Below are positions 25,560-33,170 of a DNA stretch of 64,000 nucleotides, in pieces. Position 1 is the stretch's first letter; each line of letters starts with the position of its first letter. The notes beneath the pieces are model-generated. The model made no database searches. It was given only the letters and a program-made list of their open reading frames with translations, and was not told where the DNA came from. Location of the stretch: NCBI RefSeq assembly GCF_001544535.1, contig NZ_FCON02000020.1, positions 31,178-95,177 on the forward strand, read 5' to 3'. The stretch is from Caballeronia choica (GTDB lineage Bacteria > Pseudomonadota > Gammaproteobacteria > Burkholderiales > Burkholderiaceae). Position numbers and translations under genes: made by a program.

Positions 25560-26270
25560 TCAACCGTCGGTAGGCGCAACCTGTCTGATCAGCCGCAACA
25601 GCACGCGTGGCGAATCGCCCTTGCGACAGTAGGCGTCCATTCCACATGCCTTGCCCCGGGCGACGACCTCCCGTTCGGCAAGCGACGTATGGGCGATGAT
25701 CGGCACCAACGATAAGCGCGGCGAAGTGCGAAGAGCCTGGGCCACTCGGAAGCCGTCGAACTCAGGCATCTGAATGTCGAGCACAACCACATGCGGGGTC
25801 CAGAATTGCGTGACTCTCAGCGCGTCCGCACCGCCATGCACGATTCTGGGTTCCAGGCCTTCGCTTCGCAGCACGTCTTCAAGCGCAGCAGTCAGCGCAT
25901 CATCGTCGTCGACAATCAGTGCGGCAAGCGGTGGCCGAACTGCGGCGAAAGATCGAGAGGTCCAAAGGCGGTGAATCGAGCGATGGTGAGTGCTGGCTTG
26001 CATGGCACTGAATGGGTTGGAATCACCATTTCTGTCAGCAACCACTGTGCCCCGAGCCGATCGCAGACGCTCAACCGATGAGTCGATGCCGTTACGCATC
26101 TGTTCGAAGGCGGTTTGCGCGTCTCGGGGCGCCGCCTCGTAGGAGATGTAGACAACGCGGGATTGTCGAACCACGATCACTGCGTGTCGACTGGATTCAT
26201 CGACAAAAATTGTCCATACCCAGCCGCCGTCCCGCCGCTGGACCGAAAAAATCTCCGAGGCGCCGATCAA
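25560..26270 (-). CDS. Response-regulator receiver-domain protein
   Basis: 236 aa. Receiver domain at about residues 115-234: acidic pocket DDDD (121-124), phospho-acceptor Asp165 in LDIQMPEFDG, Thr/Ser in AHTS (194-196), Lys217 in YCRKG. There is no DNA-binding output; about 110 unfamiliar N-terminal residues precede it. No kinase gene is nearby. It could act like CheY/Spo0F or relay from a chromosomal kinase. Confidence 0.85.
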   Translation of the reverse strand: MIGASEIFSVQRRDGGWVWTIFVDESSRHAVIVVRQSRVVYISYEAAPRDAQTAFEQMRNGIDSSVERLRSARGTVVADRNGDSNPFSAMQASTHHRSIHRLWTSRSFAAVRPPLAALIVDDDDALTAALEDVLRSEGLEPRIVHGGADALRVTQFWTPHVVVLDIQMPEFDGFRVAQALRTSPRLSLVPIIAHTSLAEREVVARGKACGMDAYCRKGDSPRVLLRLIRQVAPTDG

Positions 26271-26293
26271 GCGTCACGAGCCTCGCCGCCGCT

Positions 26294-26485
26294 TCAAAAG
26301 CCCACGCCGACGCCGACGCCCCCACCAATTCCGCCCCCGCCGAAGCTGCCGCCCCCAATGCCAACGCCGATACTCGTGCTCGGGGCGTAATAGCCGGGCC
26401 CACCGTCCGCATCGTACGGCTGCTGCGCAGTCACGCAGCCGGCGACGGCAGCCACTAAAACCAACATGCCGAATAGGCGAATCAT
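26294..26485 (-). CDS. Small glycine-rich lipoprotein
   Basis: 63 aa. Signal ending in the lipobox VAGC (Cys about 17), then a Tyr/Pro segment and a Gly/Val repeat tail (GVGIGGGSFGGGG). Typical of small surface lipoproteins of unknown role. The start has GGGAGG upstream. Confidence 0.7.
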   Translation of the reverse strand: MIRLFGMLVLVAAVAGCVTAQQPYDADGGPGYYAPSTSIGVGIGGGSFGGGGIGGGVGVGVGF

Positions 26486-26747
26486 GGTTGCCTCCCGTTC
26501 ATGAGCAGAAGAGCAATATCCAGTCCCTCGATGAACGTGAATTTCACCTTCGGCACATGAATGGTTGGTTCAACAAGCGATTTCGTCAGATGATTATGTC
26601 ATTTGCCCACCCAAGCTATTGCGCTCACGCACGCCGCGCTGCACCGATATCGGCTATTGGCATACTCCTTTTTATGGGAATATCCCAGTTGTTATAGGCA
26701 AACCGATACGTGTTCGGTTTGGATCGTAGACCTCCTTTCCCAGTGCA

Positions 26748-27422
26748 ATGACCGACGAACTCTTTCCCTGCGCGCACTGTGGCGGCAACTGGGCATTTGG
26801 CTGGTCCCAACGAGTGATCGGCCGACCTTCCAAGCCAAAACTGGACTTCTCCCGAATTGGGACCGGCGCTGGTCGAGCGCTGATCATGGGAGACACGGCA
26901 TCCCGCTCTCCCGAAGATCCACCCACGGAAAATGTCTGCTGCATCGTCTGCGAAGACTGCGGGATGCAAACGCCCTGGTTTCCGATTGGGGACAACAAGA
27001 ACGCAGCGCTGGATAGGGCAGGAGAGATCTGGAATCAGAGGCTCAACCGGCGGGCCGCGACCGAGGGTGACTTGCTCGATTTGATCCGCAAGGAGATCAC
27101 GCCCGTCGACGCGCCCTACGTCCTGGACCTTCTCGCGCGTACGACGGAAGACTGGGAGAAGCGCGGGCCGATTTTCGCAATGCTGGCGCAGAAGATCGTG
27201 GACGGCAAAATCACCATGCGTGACTTCTGGCCGATCGACCCTGTCCTGATCGACGCTGCCCGATATCGCACACTGCAGCAGCTCGCGAAGTTCGTCTATA
27301 TAGATGGTGTCGCGTCCGTGCAGTTTCCCCGAATTCCGGCCACCGGCGGCGAGGAGCAACGGAGCTTCGAAGATCGCGTCGGCGCGGCTGTCGATGACCT
27401 GCCCGAGCGCAGTCGCTGGTAA
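26748..27422 (+). CDS. Lar-like (restriction alleviation) zinc-ribbon protein with long C-terminus
   Basis: 224 aa. N-terminal FPCAHCGGNW, then CIVCEDCGMQTPWFP and AGEIWNQR, the full Lar-family order (CxxCG ... CxxCG ... A..WN.R). Lar proteins weaken host restriction of incoming DNA, useful to a conjugating plasmid. The C-terminal 110 residues are outside the usual short Lar length and carry no motif I recognise. Confidence 0.75.
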   Translation: MTDELFPCAHCGGNWAFGWSQRVIGRPSKPKLDFSRIGTGAGRALIMGDTASRSPEDPPTENVCCIVCEDCGMQTPWFPIGDNKNAALDRAGEIWNQRLNRRAATEGDLLDLIRKEITPVDAPYVLDLLARTTEDWEKRGPIFAMLAQKIVDGKITMRDFWPIDPVLIDAARYRTLQQLAKFVYIDGVASVQFPRIPATGGEEQRSFEDRVGAAVDDLPERSRW

Positions 27423-27499
27423 CTTGACTTCCGAAGGGGGCCGTCACACTTGACTCAGATCTCGCCGCGCCAGGCGAGACGCCCTTACCGGAGAATCCC

Positions 27500-27640
27500 A
27501 TGTCGCCATTCGAGTACCTGTGCGCCGCATACCGCCGCCGCCAGGAACTCGCCCCCCAGCTCCTGACGCTGCTCGCGCTCGGCGTTATCCTCACCAACCA
27601 CGCGATAACCAGTCCGATCCTCGACTGGACCCTCAACTGA
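27500..27640 (+). CDS. Small membrane peptide (46 aa)
   Basis: ATG at 27500 with GGAG upstream. A basic start (YRRRQ) precedes one hydrophobic helix (about residues 19-38). Follows the Lar-like gene by 77 bases. Confidence 0.5.
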   Translation: MSPFEYLCAAYRRRQELAPQLLTLLALGVILTNHAITSPILDWTLN

Positions 27641-27664
27641 CCGCGAAAAAGGCGGTTTGAGCGA

Positions 27665-27690
27665 AGTAGATGTAACGCGTTACATCTACT
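27665..27690. promoter_or_regulatory. 26-bp perfect palindrome (copy P3)
   Basis: AGTAGATGTAACG and its exact complement meet at 27677/27678. Unlike P1 and P2 no promoter lies at the conserved distance on either strand, and genes on both sides point towards it. A binding site without a promoter role is likely. Confidence 0.75.
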
Positions 27691-27806
27691 CAAACCATTT
27701 GCTTGCTCTCCGCGATTGATTTAAAAGGCTTTCTCTTCCACCCCAATCCCCAAGCTTTTGGATCTCAAAAAAGACCTCGAGGACCAACCCTGCCAATCGT
27801 ATTCGA

Positions 27807-28943
27807 CTAAGCGCTGGTCGAAGCCAGGATTCTATAGAGCGCCTGTCTTGATATTCCCAAGTTGGCTGCCGCATAACTTTTCACGCCGTTCGCATGGAGG
27901 ACGGCTTGTTGCGCTTGCTCGCGCGTGACCGCACTGCTCTTTTTTGCCCGCTGTACCGTGTAAGTCGACAAGTAGGCATTCGCCTTTGTCGCCCGGCTAT
28001 GCCCGGCGGCCTCCACCACCCGCTGCATCGCTTCCTTGTGGAGCTCCTTGGTTGCCCGTTGACCCGACTGCTTGATCGGCGCTTCGACTCCCGTCAAACG
28101 CTCGTACATTCCCTGCAGAAACTGGTGGCGCAGACCGTGTGCCGTGACACCGAGGTCGTCTTTTCTCACGCCGTGCTTGCGCAGCACGCGATAAAACCGG
28201 TCCTTCCACTGCTGCTTGGTGAAGCCCAGAGGAATTGTCGATTTCGAAACCGGATTCGACAATTTTGCCGCCTCTTCCAGCACGGGAAAGTTGTCGCCAA
28301 TCGGTACCACGCGGTCGCGCCCTCCCTTAGTGCCACGTGTGACTCGCAGCTGGCCGTCCTCATGCATTGATTCAACCGGCCGGAGCAGAAAGCTTTCTTC
28401 GACACGCAGCCCAAACGCGACCTGTAGCTTCAATTGGACCGCCACGTGAAGGTCGGTTTGTGCGATCTCTGCAAGCTTTTTCAGCGGATCGATTCCATTG
28501 CCTTCCCATGACTTGTCCTCGGACGCTACATACGATCGCACGAGATCGTGCGTTGCTCGGTCAACGTAGTCCCCGAGCGTTCCGACCAGGTTTGGCTTGC
28601 GCATCCACTCTGCAAGCGCGCGGAAATACGTCAGCTTGTTCTCGATCGTGCCCCCGCTCAACTTGTTCTTCGCCCACAAGTCGACGAGAGCCTGCACATG
28701 CTTCTGTTTCAACGAGTACGGCGATTGGAGGGCGTAACCATGCTCTCGCAGCTCAACAAATGATCGGCAGATCTTTTGAATCCGGTACAGTTGCGTCTTC
28801 ATCGAAAGCGGCTTGCTCGTCACCCGCGTGCGGCTATGAACCCGATCGACGTTGTCTTGGAAAAGCCTCTCAAGCTCCGCCTTGAAATCGGCCGGCAGCC
28901 GATAGTCGCGCAAAACCGAGCGCACGTTCACTGTCACCGACAT
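27807..28943 (-). CDS. Tyrosine recombinase with C-terminal helix-turn-helix
   Basis: 378 aa. Catalytic set visible: Arg in FGLRVEES, Lys in GTKGG, HGLRH (HxxR), GHSRAT, and Tyr in NAYLSTY. A core-binding SAM-like domain precedes it. The last 25 residues (YAAANLGISRQALYRIL) form a Fis-type helix-turn-helix that is not part of the usual integrase fold. GGAGG precedes the ATG. It may resolve multimers or catalyse integration; no att site was identified. Confidence 0.88.
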   Translation of the reverse strand: MSVTVNVRSVLRDYRLPADFKAELERLFQDNVDRVHSRTRVTSKPLSMKTQLYRIQKICRSFVELREHGYALQSPYSLKQKHVQALVDLWAKNKLSGGTIENKLTYFRALAEWMRKPNLVGTLGDYVDRATHDLVRSYVASEDKSWEGNGIDPLKKLAEIAQTDLHVAVQLKLQVAFGLRVEESFLLRPVESMHEDGQLRVTRGTKGGRDRVVPIGDNFPVLEEAAKLSNPVSKSTIPLGFTKQQWKDRFYRVLRKHGVRKDDLGVTAHGLRHQFLQGMYERLTGVEAPIKQSGQRATKELHKEAMQRVVEAAGHSRATKANAYLSTYTVQRAKKSSAVTREQAQQAVLHANGVKSYAAANLGISRQALYRILASTSA

Positions 28944-29272
28944 ATTTCCTCCTCTCGCCTCGCTGTTAGTAGATGATCAAGTGCGAAGAACAACGTCCGC
29001 CCCATTTCAAAAGCCTGATCCGATTCAGTCGAGGCTTTGAAGAGAGGCGATCGCACACCGCTGTCGAGCCCGGCAAAGCCCCACCCGGCCATTCCGGCAT
29101 GCTTCAGCGCTACCCGTCTCGCCTGCACGTCATCGAATCCCAAGCGCACGGCCAGGCGCCAGAGCGACCCAGCGGCGTCCGCTTCGAGCTCGTGGTTCAC
29201 CCATCGAATTCGCGTGACCTTGCGAGCGGTCGGTCCGCGTTCCGCGCCGGGAAGGCGTCCGTGAAAGCGCAT
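28934..29272 (-). CDS. Hypothetical protein upstream of the recombinase
   Basis: 112 aa from MRFHG (ATG at 29272; a longer start at 29299 is possible). Soluble, helical C-terminus. Its stop overlaps the recombinase start by 10 bases, which supports a coupled, real gene. No family recognised. Confidence 0.55.
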   Translation of the reverse strand: MRFHGRLPGAERGPTARKVTRIRWVNHELEADAAGSLWRLAVRLGFDDVQARRVALKHAGMAGWGFAGLDSGVRSPLFKASTESDQAFEMGRTLFFALDHLLTARREEEICR

Positions 29273-29624
29273 GTCGTCGCGTTCGTGAACAGCCAACATC
29301 TCTGACGCCTTGATCTATGTGCGTGTGTGACGTCACTCGTCTACTCGGAAAAGCGTCCGATGACACCGTCGAATTTGCGCAGAAAGCGAGCAGCCGTTCG
29401 CGCTAGCACTTCTATCCATGGCGTGATGAACGTCCACTCCACAAGGGCTGCCGGCGACACCTCATGCTTCTCTCATCCGCCCGTGCGACCGTCACGCGCC
29501 CGGGGCCTCTTGCCGCTTCGCGAGAGCCGTCGGGAGCCTATCCCCTCGTCTCGTTCGCGCTGCGCGCTGCGTCGCCCCGCCGGGTCCAACCTTCCTGTCC
29601 TTTAGCGATTCCATTCGATCAGCC

Positions 29625-29651
29625 CCGCACGTGGAAGAAACGTGCATCGAC
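29625..29651 (+). promoter_or_regulatory. Hairpin-ATCGAC leader motif, copy g (only plus-strand copy)
   Basis: CCCC, stem GCACGT-ggaagaa-ACGTGC, then ATCGACT. The stem is fully different in sequence from the other copies but pairs perfectly. No gene follows within 900 bases. Confidence 0.55.
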
Positions 29652-30249
29652 TGTCCGTCTTGTTGCGTGCTGCCAGAAGTCACGCTCCCGCGTGAAATCA
29701 GCCCGCGACGTTGCTGCTAACGTCCCCAAACTGGACCTGCCTTTGCAGGATCTCTTCGTTGAGTCTCGCCTCGCTGCCGCCGCTGGTCGAGCTGCGCGGC
29801 TAGTCGCTGCGCGAACCCGGCTATGCCGCTGCTACGGCTACCGCGCCGGCCATGACACGCGACTACGCGTCCGTGTGCTCTGTCTTTCGACCGCACGACC
29901 GTGGCCATCTGCTCGGTAATTGCTTTTGCGCTGTTTGTTCTCCGGTGGCGCCTACCGTTCGTCTTCCGTACAGGGACGTGTTCGCCTATATCGCCTCACA
30001 CGTACCCTCATCCCCAAGCGCGTTGAATCCGCCGCGGTGTATCGGGCCTCATGCAACGTACCCAGCTTCGTATGCTGAAAGGATGCGTCCATGCTCATCG
30101 AGTCGCCGTGTGATCGCGTCACCGGAATGTGTCCGTGTCCGCTCACACCTCGTCTCAACTCGCAATTTCGGGCAAAACCGCCCCCAAACCCAATGGATAT
30201 CGCGTGTCCGTGGTCCTCAACTTGGCTCACGGTGTTTTTGATTAGATTC

Positions 30250-30365
30250 AGAAAAAGGCCGCGACAACTTGCGGCATGTGACAAAGGGGGCTTTCGCTAG
30301 GCAAAGCGATCCCCTCGATGGTCCGTTTAGGAGGTCGATGCGCTGTTCGCGCGGTGGGTATTGCT
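30250..30365 (-). ncRNA. Possible small RNA with motif copy d and a terminator
   Basis: On the minus strand the hairpin-ATCGAC motif (30333-30358) is followed by a GGGG...CCCC hairpin and then GCCGC-aagttgtc-GCGGC with TTTTT (30258-30275). No start codon or frame lies between, so the transcript would be about 100 nt and non-coding. Confidence 0.35.
30333..30358 (-). promoter_or_regulatory. Hairpin-ATCGAC leader motif, copy d
   Basis: CACC, stem GCGC-gaaca-GCGC, ATCGACCTCC on the minus strand. Confidence 0.6.
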
Positions 30366-30481
30366 GAGGATAGCCGCGAATATGCACGAAGCGCGGGCAA
30401 AAGCTGCGTATATGTTGTGAGCTTTTGATCCCTTGACTTCGCGGTGTTGCCGATAGAGTAGGTCCGTCCGCATCGAGGCTT

Positions 30482-30573
30482 GGGGCCCTGCAGGGGCCCT
30501 GTTCGGCCCCTGCACGGGCCATGGGAAGTATCACCGTCACTAAACGCGTGCTCCTTGGCCCCTGCAGGGGCCC
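30482..30573. repeat. GGGGCC palindromes upstream of the parM-like gene
   Basis: Three imperfect palindromes built from GGCCCCTGCAGGGGCC (30482-30499, 30505-30520, 30555-30573). They share the GGGGCC core of the 11-bp iterons that follow. Confidence 0.65.
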
Positions 30574-30606
30574 AGCATCTCCCGCGTCGACCAGCAAGGC
30601 CGCACG

Positions 30607-30650
30607 AGGGGCCAAGCATGGGCCAAACAGGGGCCAAACAGGGGCCAAGC
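30607..30650 (+). repeat. Four tandem 11-bp iterons (parC-like centromere)
   Basis: Units start at 30607, 30618, 30629 and 30640 with consensus AGGGGCCAA(A/G)C, head to tail with no spacer. An 11-bp period upstream of a ParM-like gene is the layout of the R1 parC centromere, bound by ParR. The gene's ATG at 30652 follows directly. Confidence 0.75.
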
Positions 30651-30651
30651 G

Positions 30652-31713
30652 ATGAAACGATGCGACGCCTCGATTGAACTCTTGGAGAGAGAATTGAAAG
30701 CACAAGTTTTTGCGGTTGACGTGGGATACGGCAACACGAAATGCGCATTTCGCATGGGGTCCGATCTTGCAACCCTGATGTTTCCTTCGCTCGCGCCTCT
30801 CAATGTAAACGAGGCCGTCTCGAGCTTCGGCCAGGGAGTCCTCTCGGATCGGAAAGTCGAAGCCATTGAAGTCGAAGGCACGATCTACGAGGTTGGTCCC
30901 GGCGTTGACCGCTCCTCGGCTTACGGAAACGCTGGTCGGATCCTTTCCGAGGATTTCTGCACGACGCCGAACTACGCAGCATTGCTTTATGGGGCGCTCC
31001 GTTTTGCAGGCGTCACCGAGGTCGAACGCTTGGTACTCGGTCTGCCCGTGCACAGCATCGGCAAATATTCGGCGAGTATCCGGGAGGCATTCACCGGCAC
31101 ACTGAACTTCGGCCACGGTCCCGTGCAGATCGCGAGCGTCAAGGTCATTCCGCAGCCATTAGGTTCGCTCGTGGCATTTTCGGAATATGGTGGCAGCCGC
31201 TTCGATCGTAAGAATGCCCACCTCGTCATCGACGTCGGCTATTTCACGACCGACTGGGTCGTTGCCAATGGCTTCACGATGTTGGACCGACGCAGTGGCG
31301 GCGCTCCTGGCGGGGCCTCTCAGATTTATCAGCGCATGGCATCGTTGATTGGAAAAGAAGAAGGCGAGCCCGTTACCGACATCGAACGTATCGATGAGCA
31401 GCTTCGGGCTAAGGACCCTCTGTTGTTCTACGGCAAGGACATCGATCTCTTGCCGTACCTCGAGCAATCTCAGGCAGTCGTATTGAGCACGGTTAAGGAA
31501 ATCCAAAACAAGGTCGGTCGCACGGCGGACATCCGGTCCATCGTTCTAACTGGTGGCGGCGCCGCGCTTTACGAACCAACAATCCGCGCGGCCTTTCCCC
31601 GAACTCAGGTCGATCTGCTCGACGCACCTTGCTTTGCGAACGTCAAAGGCTTCCTCATCATCGGCGAATCGACGCTTGCCCGCGAGCGCAAACTGCTTGG
31701 GGCCGCAGCGTGA
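30652..31713 (+). CDS. PRTRC system protein D / ParM-like actin ATPase
   Basis: 353 aa from the ATG at 30652, or 339 aa from a TTG at 30694 that has a better GGAGAGAG site and begins nearer the conserved core. The phosphate-1 motif FAVDVGYGNTK, the later VIDVGYFTTDW and the adenosine motif IVLTGGGAALYEP are those of ParM/StbA actins. It polymerises to push plasmid copies apart. PRTRC-D belongs to this family but is 8 kb from the other PRTRC genes here. Stop overlaps the next start (GTGA). Confidence 0.9.
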   Translation: MKRCDASIELLERELKAQVFAVDVGYGNTKCAFRMGSDLATLMFPSLAPLNVNEAVSSFGQGVLSDRKVEAIEVEGTIYEVGPGVDRSSAYGNAGRILSEDFCTTPNYAALLYGALRFAGVTEVERLVLGLPVHSIGKYSASIREAFTGTLNFGHGPVQIASVKVIPQPLGSLVAFSEYGGSRFDRKNAHLVIDVGYFTTDWVVANGFTMLDRRSGGAPGGASQIYQRMASLIGKEEGEPVTDIERIDEQLRAKDPLLFYGKDIDLLPYLEQSQAVVLSTVKEIQNKVGRTADIRSIVLTGGGAALYEPTIRAAFPRTQVDLLDAPCFANVKGFLIIGESTLARERKLLGAAA

Positions 31714-32048
31714 CAAAGAAGATGCTGATAAAGGTGACCGTGGACGACGCGCTTTTCCCTGAACTCTTTCACCGTCTCAATGAGTTCGAGAATCCGCGAC
31801 TGCGTGCGGCAATCGTGCGCACACTTGCCAACGATTCCCTTCGAAACGCGCGCGGCCCATCTGACCAAACTCTCGGCAAGGAAGGTCAGCATGCGACGAC
31901 CAGCGAAGTGCCGCCGGCCTCGCCCCGGGAACTATTAGCACCTTCGCCCGGCGTACCGGCGCCTGAAGAGATGGAACCGCACACTTCGGTGAATCTGTCA
32001 GAGCGGTTCGATGTCGACGCAATCGCCGATCAGTTCGCCAGTTTTTAG
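31710..32048 (+). CDS. ParR-like partner of the ParM-like protein
   Basis: 112 aa from a GTG at 31710 that overlaps the actin gene's stop. The start (KVTVDDALFPELFHRL then RLRAAIVRTLAND) fits a ribbon-helix-helix DNA-binding fold, as in ParR/StbB adaptors; a Pro-rich linker leads to an acidic, Phe-ending tail (DQFASF) that could contact the actin. Position and fold make it the likely iteron binder; sequence identity to known ParR was not testable. Confidence 0.65.
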   Translation: MTKKMLIKVTVDDALFPELFHRLNEFENPRLRAAIVRTLANDSLRNARGPSDQTLGKEGQHATTSEVPPASPRELLAPSPGVPAPEEMEPHTSVNLSERFDVDAIADQFASF

Positions 32049-32054
32049 GCACTG

Positions 32055-32077
32055 GTTGAACGAACCTGATTTCAGGT
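32055..32077. terminator. Hairpin after the parM/parR-like pair
   Basis: Perfect stem GAACCTGA-tt-TCAGGTTC. There is no T tract, so termination is uncertain. Confidence 0.4.
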
Positions 32078-32243
32078 TCGCGCCGATCGCGCCCTTATCT
32101 CGGCGTACCTAAGAACGCTGAAGCGACCGCCAGCCAAATTAACCGTGCGGTGCCTTGACTTCGATGCCCAGCTGCGAAGATGGGCCATCGGCTTCTCGAA
32201 ACAGGCGTTCACGAACGCTTAACTTAACGACCGGAGCAACACC

Positions 32244-32399
32244 ATGAACTTCATCGACACTCTTGCCCAACTCGACTGGATCCGCGGCGTTCGGTTCTGG
32301 ATTCTCGTCGCGACGGCTTTCGCCGCATGGGAAGCTGCATTTCTGTTCCGCCGGGCGGTGCTCACTCTCGCCAAGAAGGGAGGTGACCATGTACGGTAA
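32244..32399 (+). CDS. Small membrane protein (51 aa)
   Basis: ATG at 32244 with GGAG upstream. One hydrophobic helix (about residues 17-38) and a basic end. Overlaps the next small gene. Confidence 0.55.
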   Translation: MNFIDTLAQLDWIRGVRFWILVATAFAAWEAAFLFRRAVLTLAKKGGDHVR

Positions 32400-32619
32400 A
32401 TTCATGGCGATGCACTGGGTTGCTCGCCGAGCAATCATTGCGACCGTTTTCTTCTCGATCATGATCGTTGACATCAAGTGCTTCCCGACATGCACCATCA
32501 CGATCTGGGTCTGGGCAATCTCATCGGCGGGTTGGCTTCTCGCGATCGGATTGGGCAGGCCAACCTTCATCATTCTCCGACTGTTGATCAGGGTAGCGCT
32601 CCTGTCCCGTTATGGCTGA
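32389..32619 (+). CDS. Small membrane protein (76 aa)
   Basis: ATG at 32389 with GGGAGGTGA upstream, inside the end of the previous gene. Two hydrophobic helices (about residues 15-33 and 38-70). Ends before a strong terminator. The pair may form a small membrane complex or a toxin-like unit; not recognised. Confidence 0.6.
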   Translation: MYGKFMAMHWVARRAIIATVFFSIMIVDIKCFPTCTITIWVWAISSAGWLLAIGLGRPTFIILRLLIRVALLSRYG

Positions 32620-32655
32620 CCTCCCCCTACGTTGCACATGCCGAGGCAAAAAAAA

Positions 32656-32679
32656 AGCCGCGCTCTGATGAGCGCGGCT
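32656..32679 (+). terminator. Intrinsic terminator
   Basis: AGCCGCGCTC-tgat-GAGCGCGGCT with TTTTC after it and a long A run before it, so it works in both directions. Confidence 0.9.
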
Positions 32680-32841
32680 TTTCTACATGGAATTGTGAAT
32701 TCTTCAAGCAAACAAGTTCGCAAGAAACGTCGTGATCAGACAGATCACGAAAGCAGTGGCTACTACGGGTTAATACTCGCACTCAGATTCCATACCCGAT
32801 CTCCTACGTTGAAGGCCGAGCGACTTAGCGCAGGGCTGCGG

Positions 32842-33063
32842 CTAATTAAGGAGCGTGACACCTTGTGCATCGGCTTGTCGACGCACGCAGTAAACCCACG
32901 CGGTTTCGAACGGGAGCCCGACCTCGACGGGGCGAGCGTTGCAGCTTTTTCTCCTGTCGATGACGTCGTAAGCCACGGCATCCGACTTGCCAACCCGCAC
33001 AGAGCCGTTTTTTACACCCGAGGTTGCGACAATCATGTATTGGCCGACAATCATGCAAAACAT
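32842..33063 (-). CDS. Hypothetical small protein (73 aa)
   Basis: ATG at 33063 with GGAGAACGGGAC upstream. The product is mixed alpha/beta with a GVKNGSVRVGKSDAVAYDV segment. Two hairpins (33149-33166 and 33103-33127) lie between it and the primase gene. Confidence 0.55.
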   Translation of the reverse strand: MFCMIVGQYMIVATSGVKNGSVRVGKSDAVAYDVIDRRKSCNARPVEVGLPFETAWVYCVRRQADAQGVTLLN

Positions 33064-33102
33064 GTCCCGTTCTCCAATGGATAAGCCCGGGGGATTGCGG
33101 CC

Positions 33103-33166
33103 CCGGTGAGGACGAATCCCCACCGGGCGGTTTAAGAACGACAGTTCTGCGGGGAACGCCCCGCTG
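33103..33166 (-). promoter_or_regulatory. Two hairpins between the primase and the 73-aa gene
   Basis: GCGGGG-cgtt-CCCCGC at 33149-33166, then CCCGGTG...CACCGGG at 33103-33127 (minus-strand sense). The second could hold back the ribosome binding site region that follows. Confidence 0.45.
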
Positions 33167-33170
33167 TCAA

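Larger units (their letters stand above)
29300..30606. other. 1.3 kb stretch without a supported gene
   Basis: Open frames exist on both strands but all have Arg/Ser/Pro-rich shadow composition and no ribosome binding sites. It holds motif copy g (plus), motif copy d with a terminator (minus, possible small RNA), and GGGGCC palindromes at 30482-30520 and 30555-30573 that prefigure the iterons. Confidence 0.5.

Noticed and set aside
29852-30284. Open frames on both strands in the 29.3-30.6 kb stretch
   Set aside because: No starts with ribosome binding sites, no protein-like composition; the minus frame crosses the terminator at 30258-30275.
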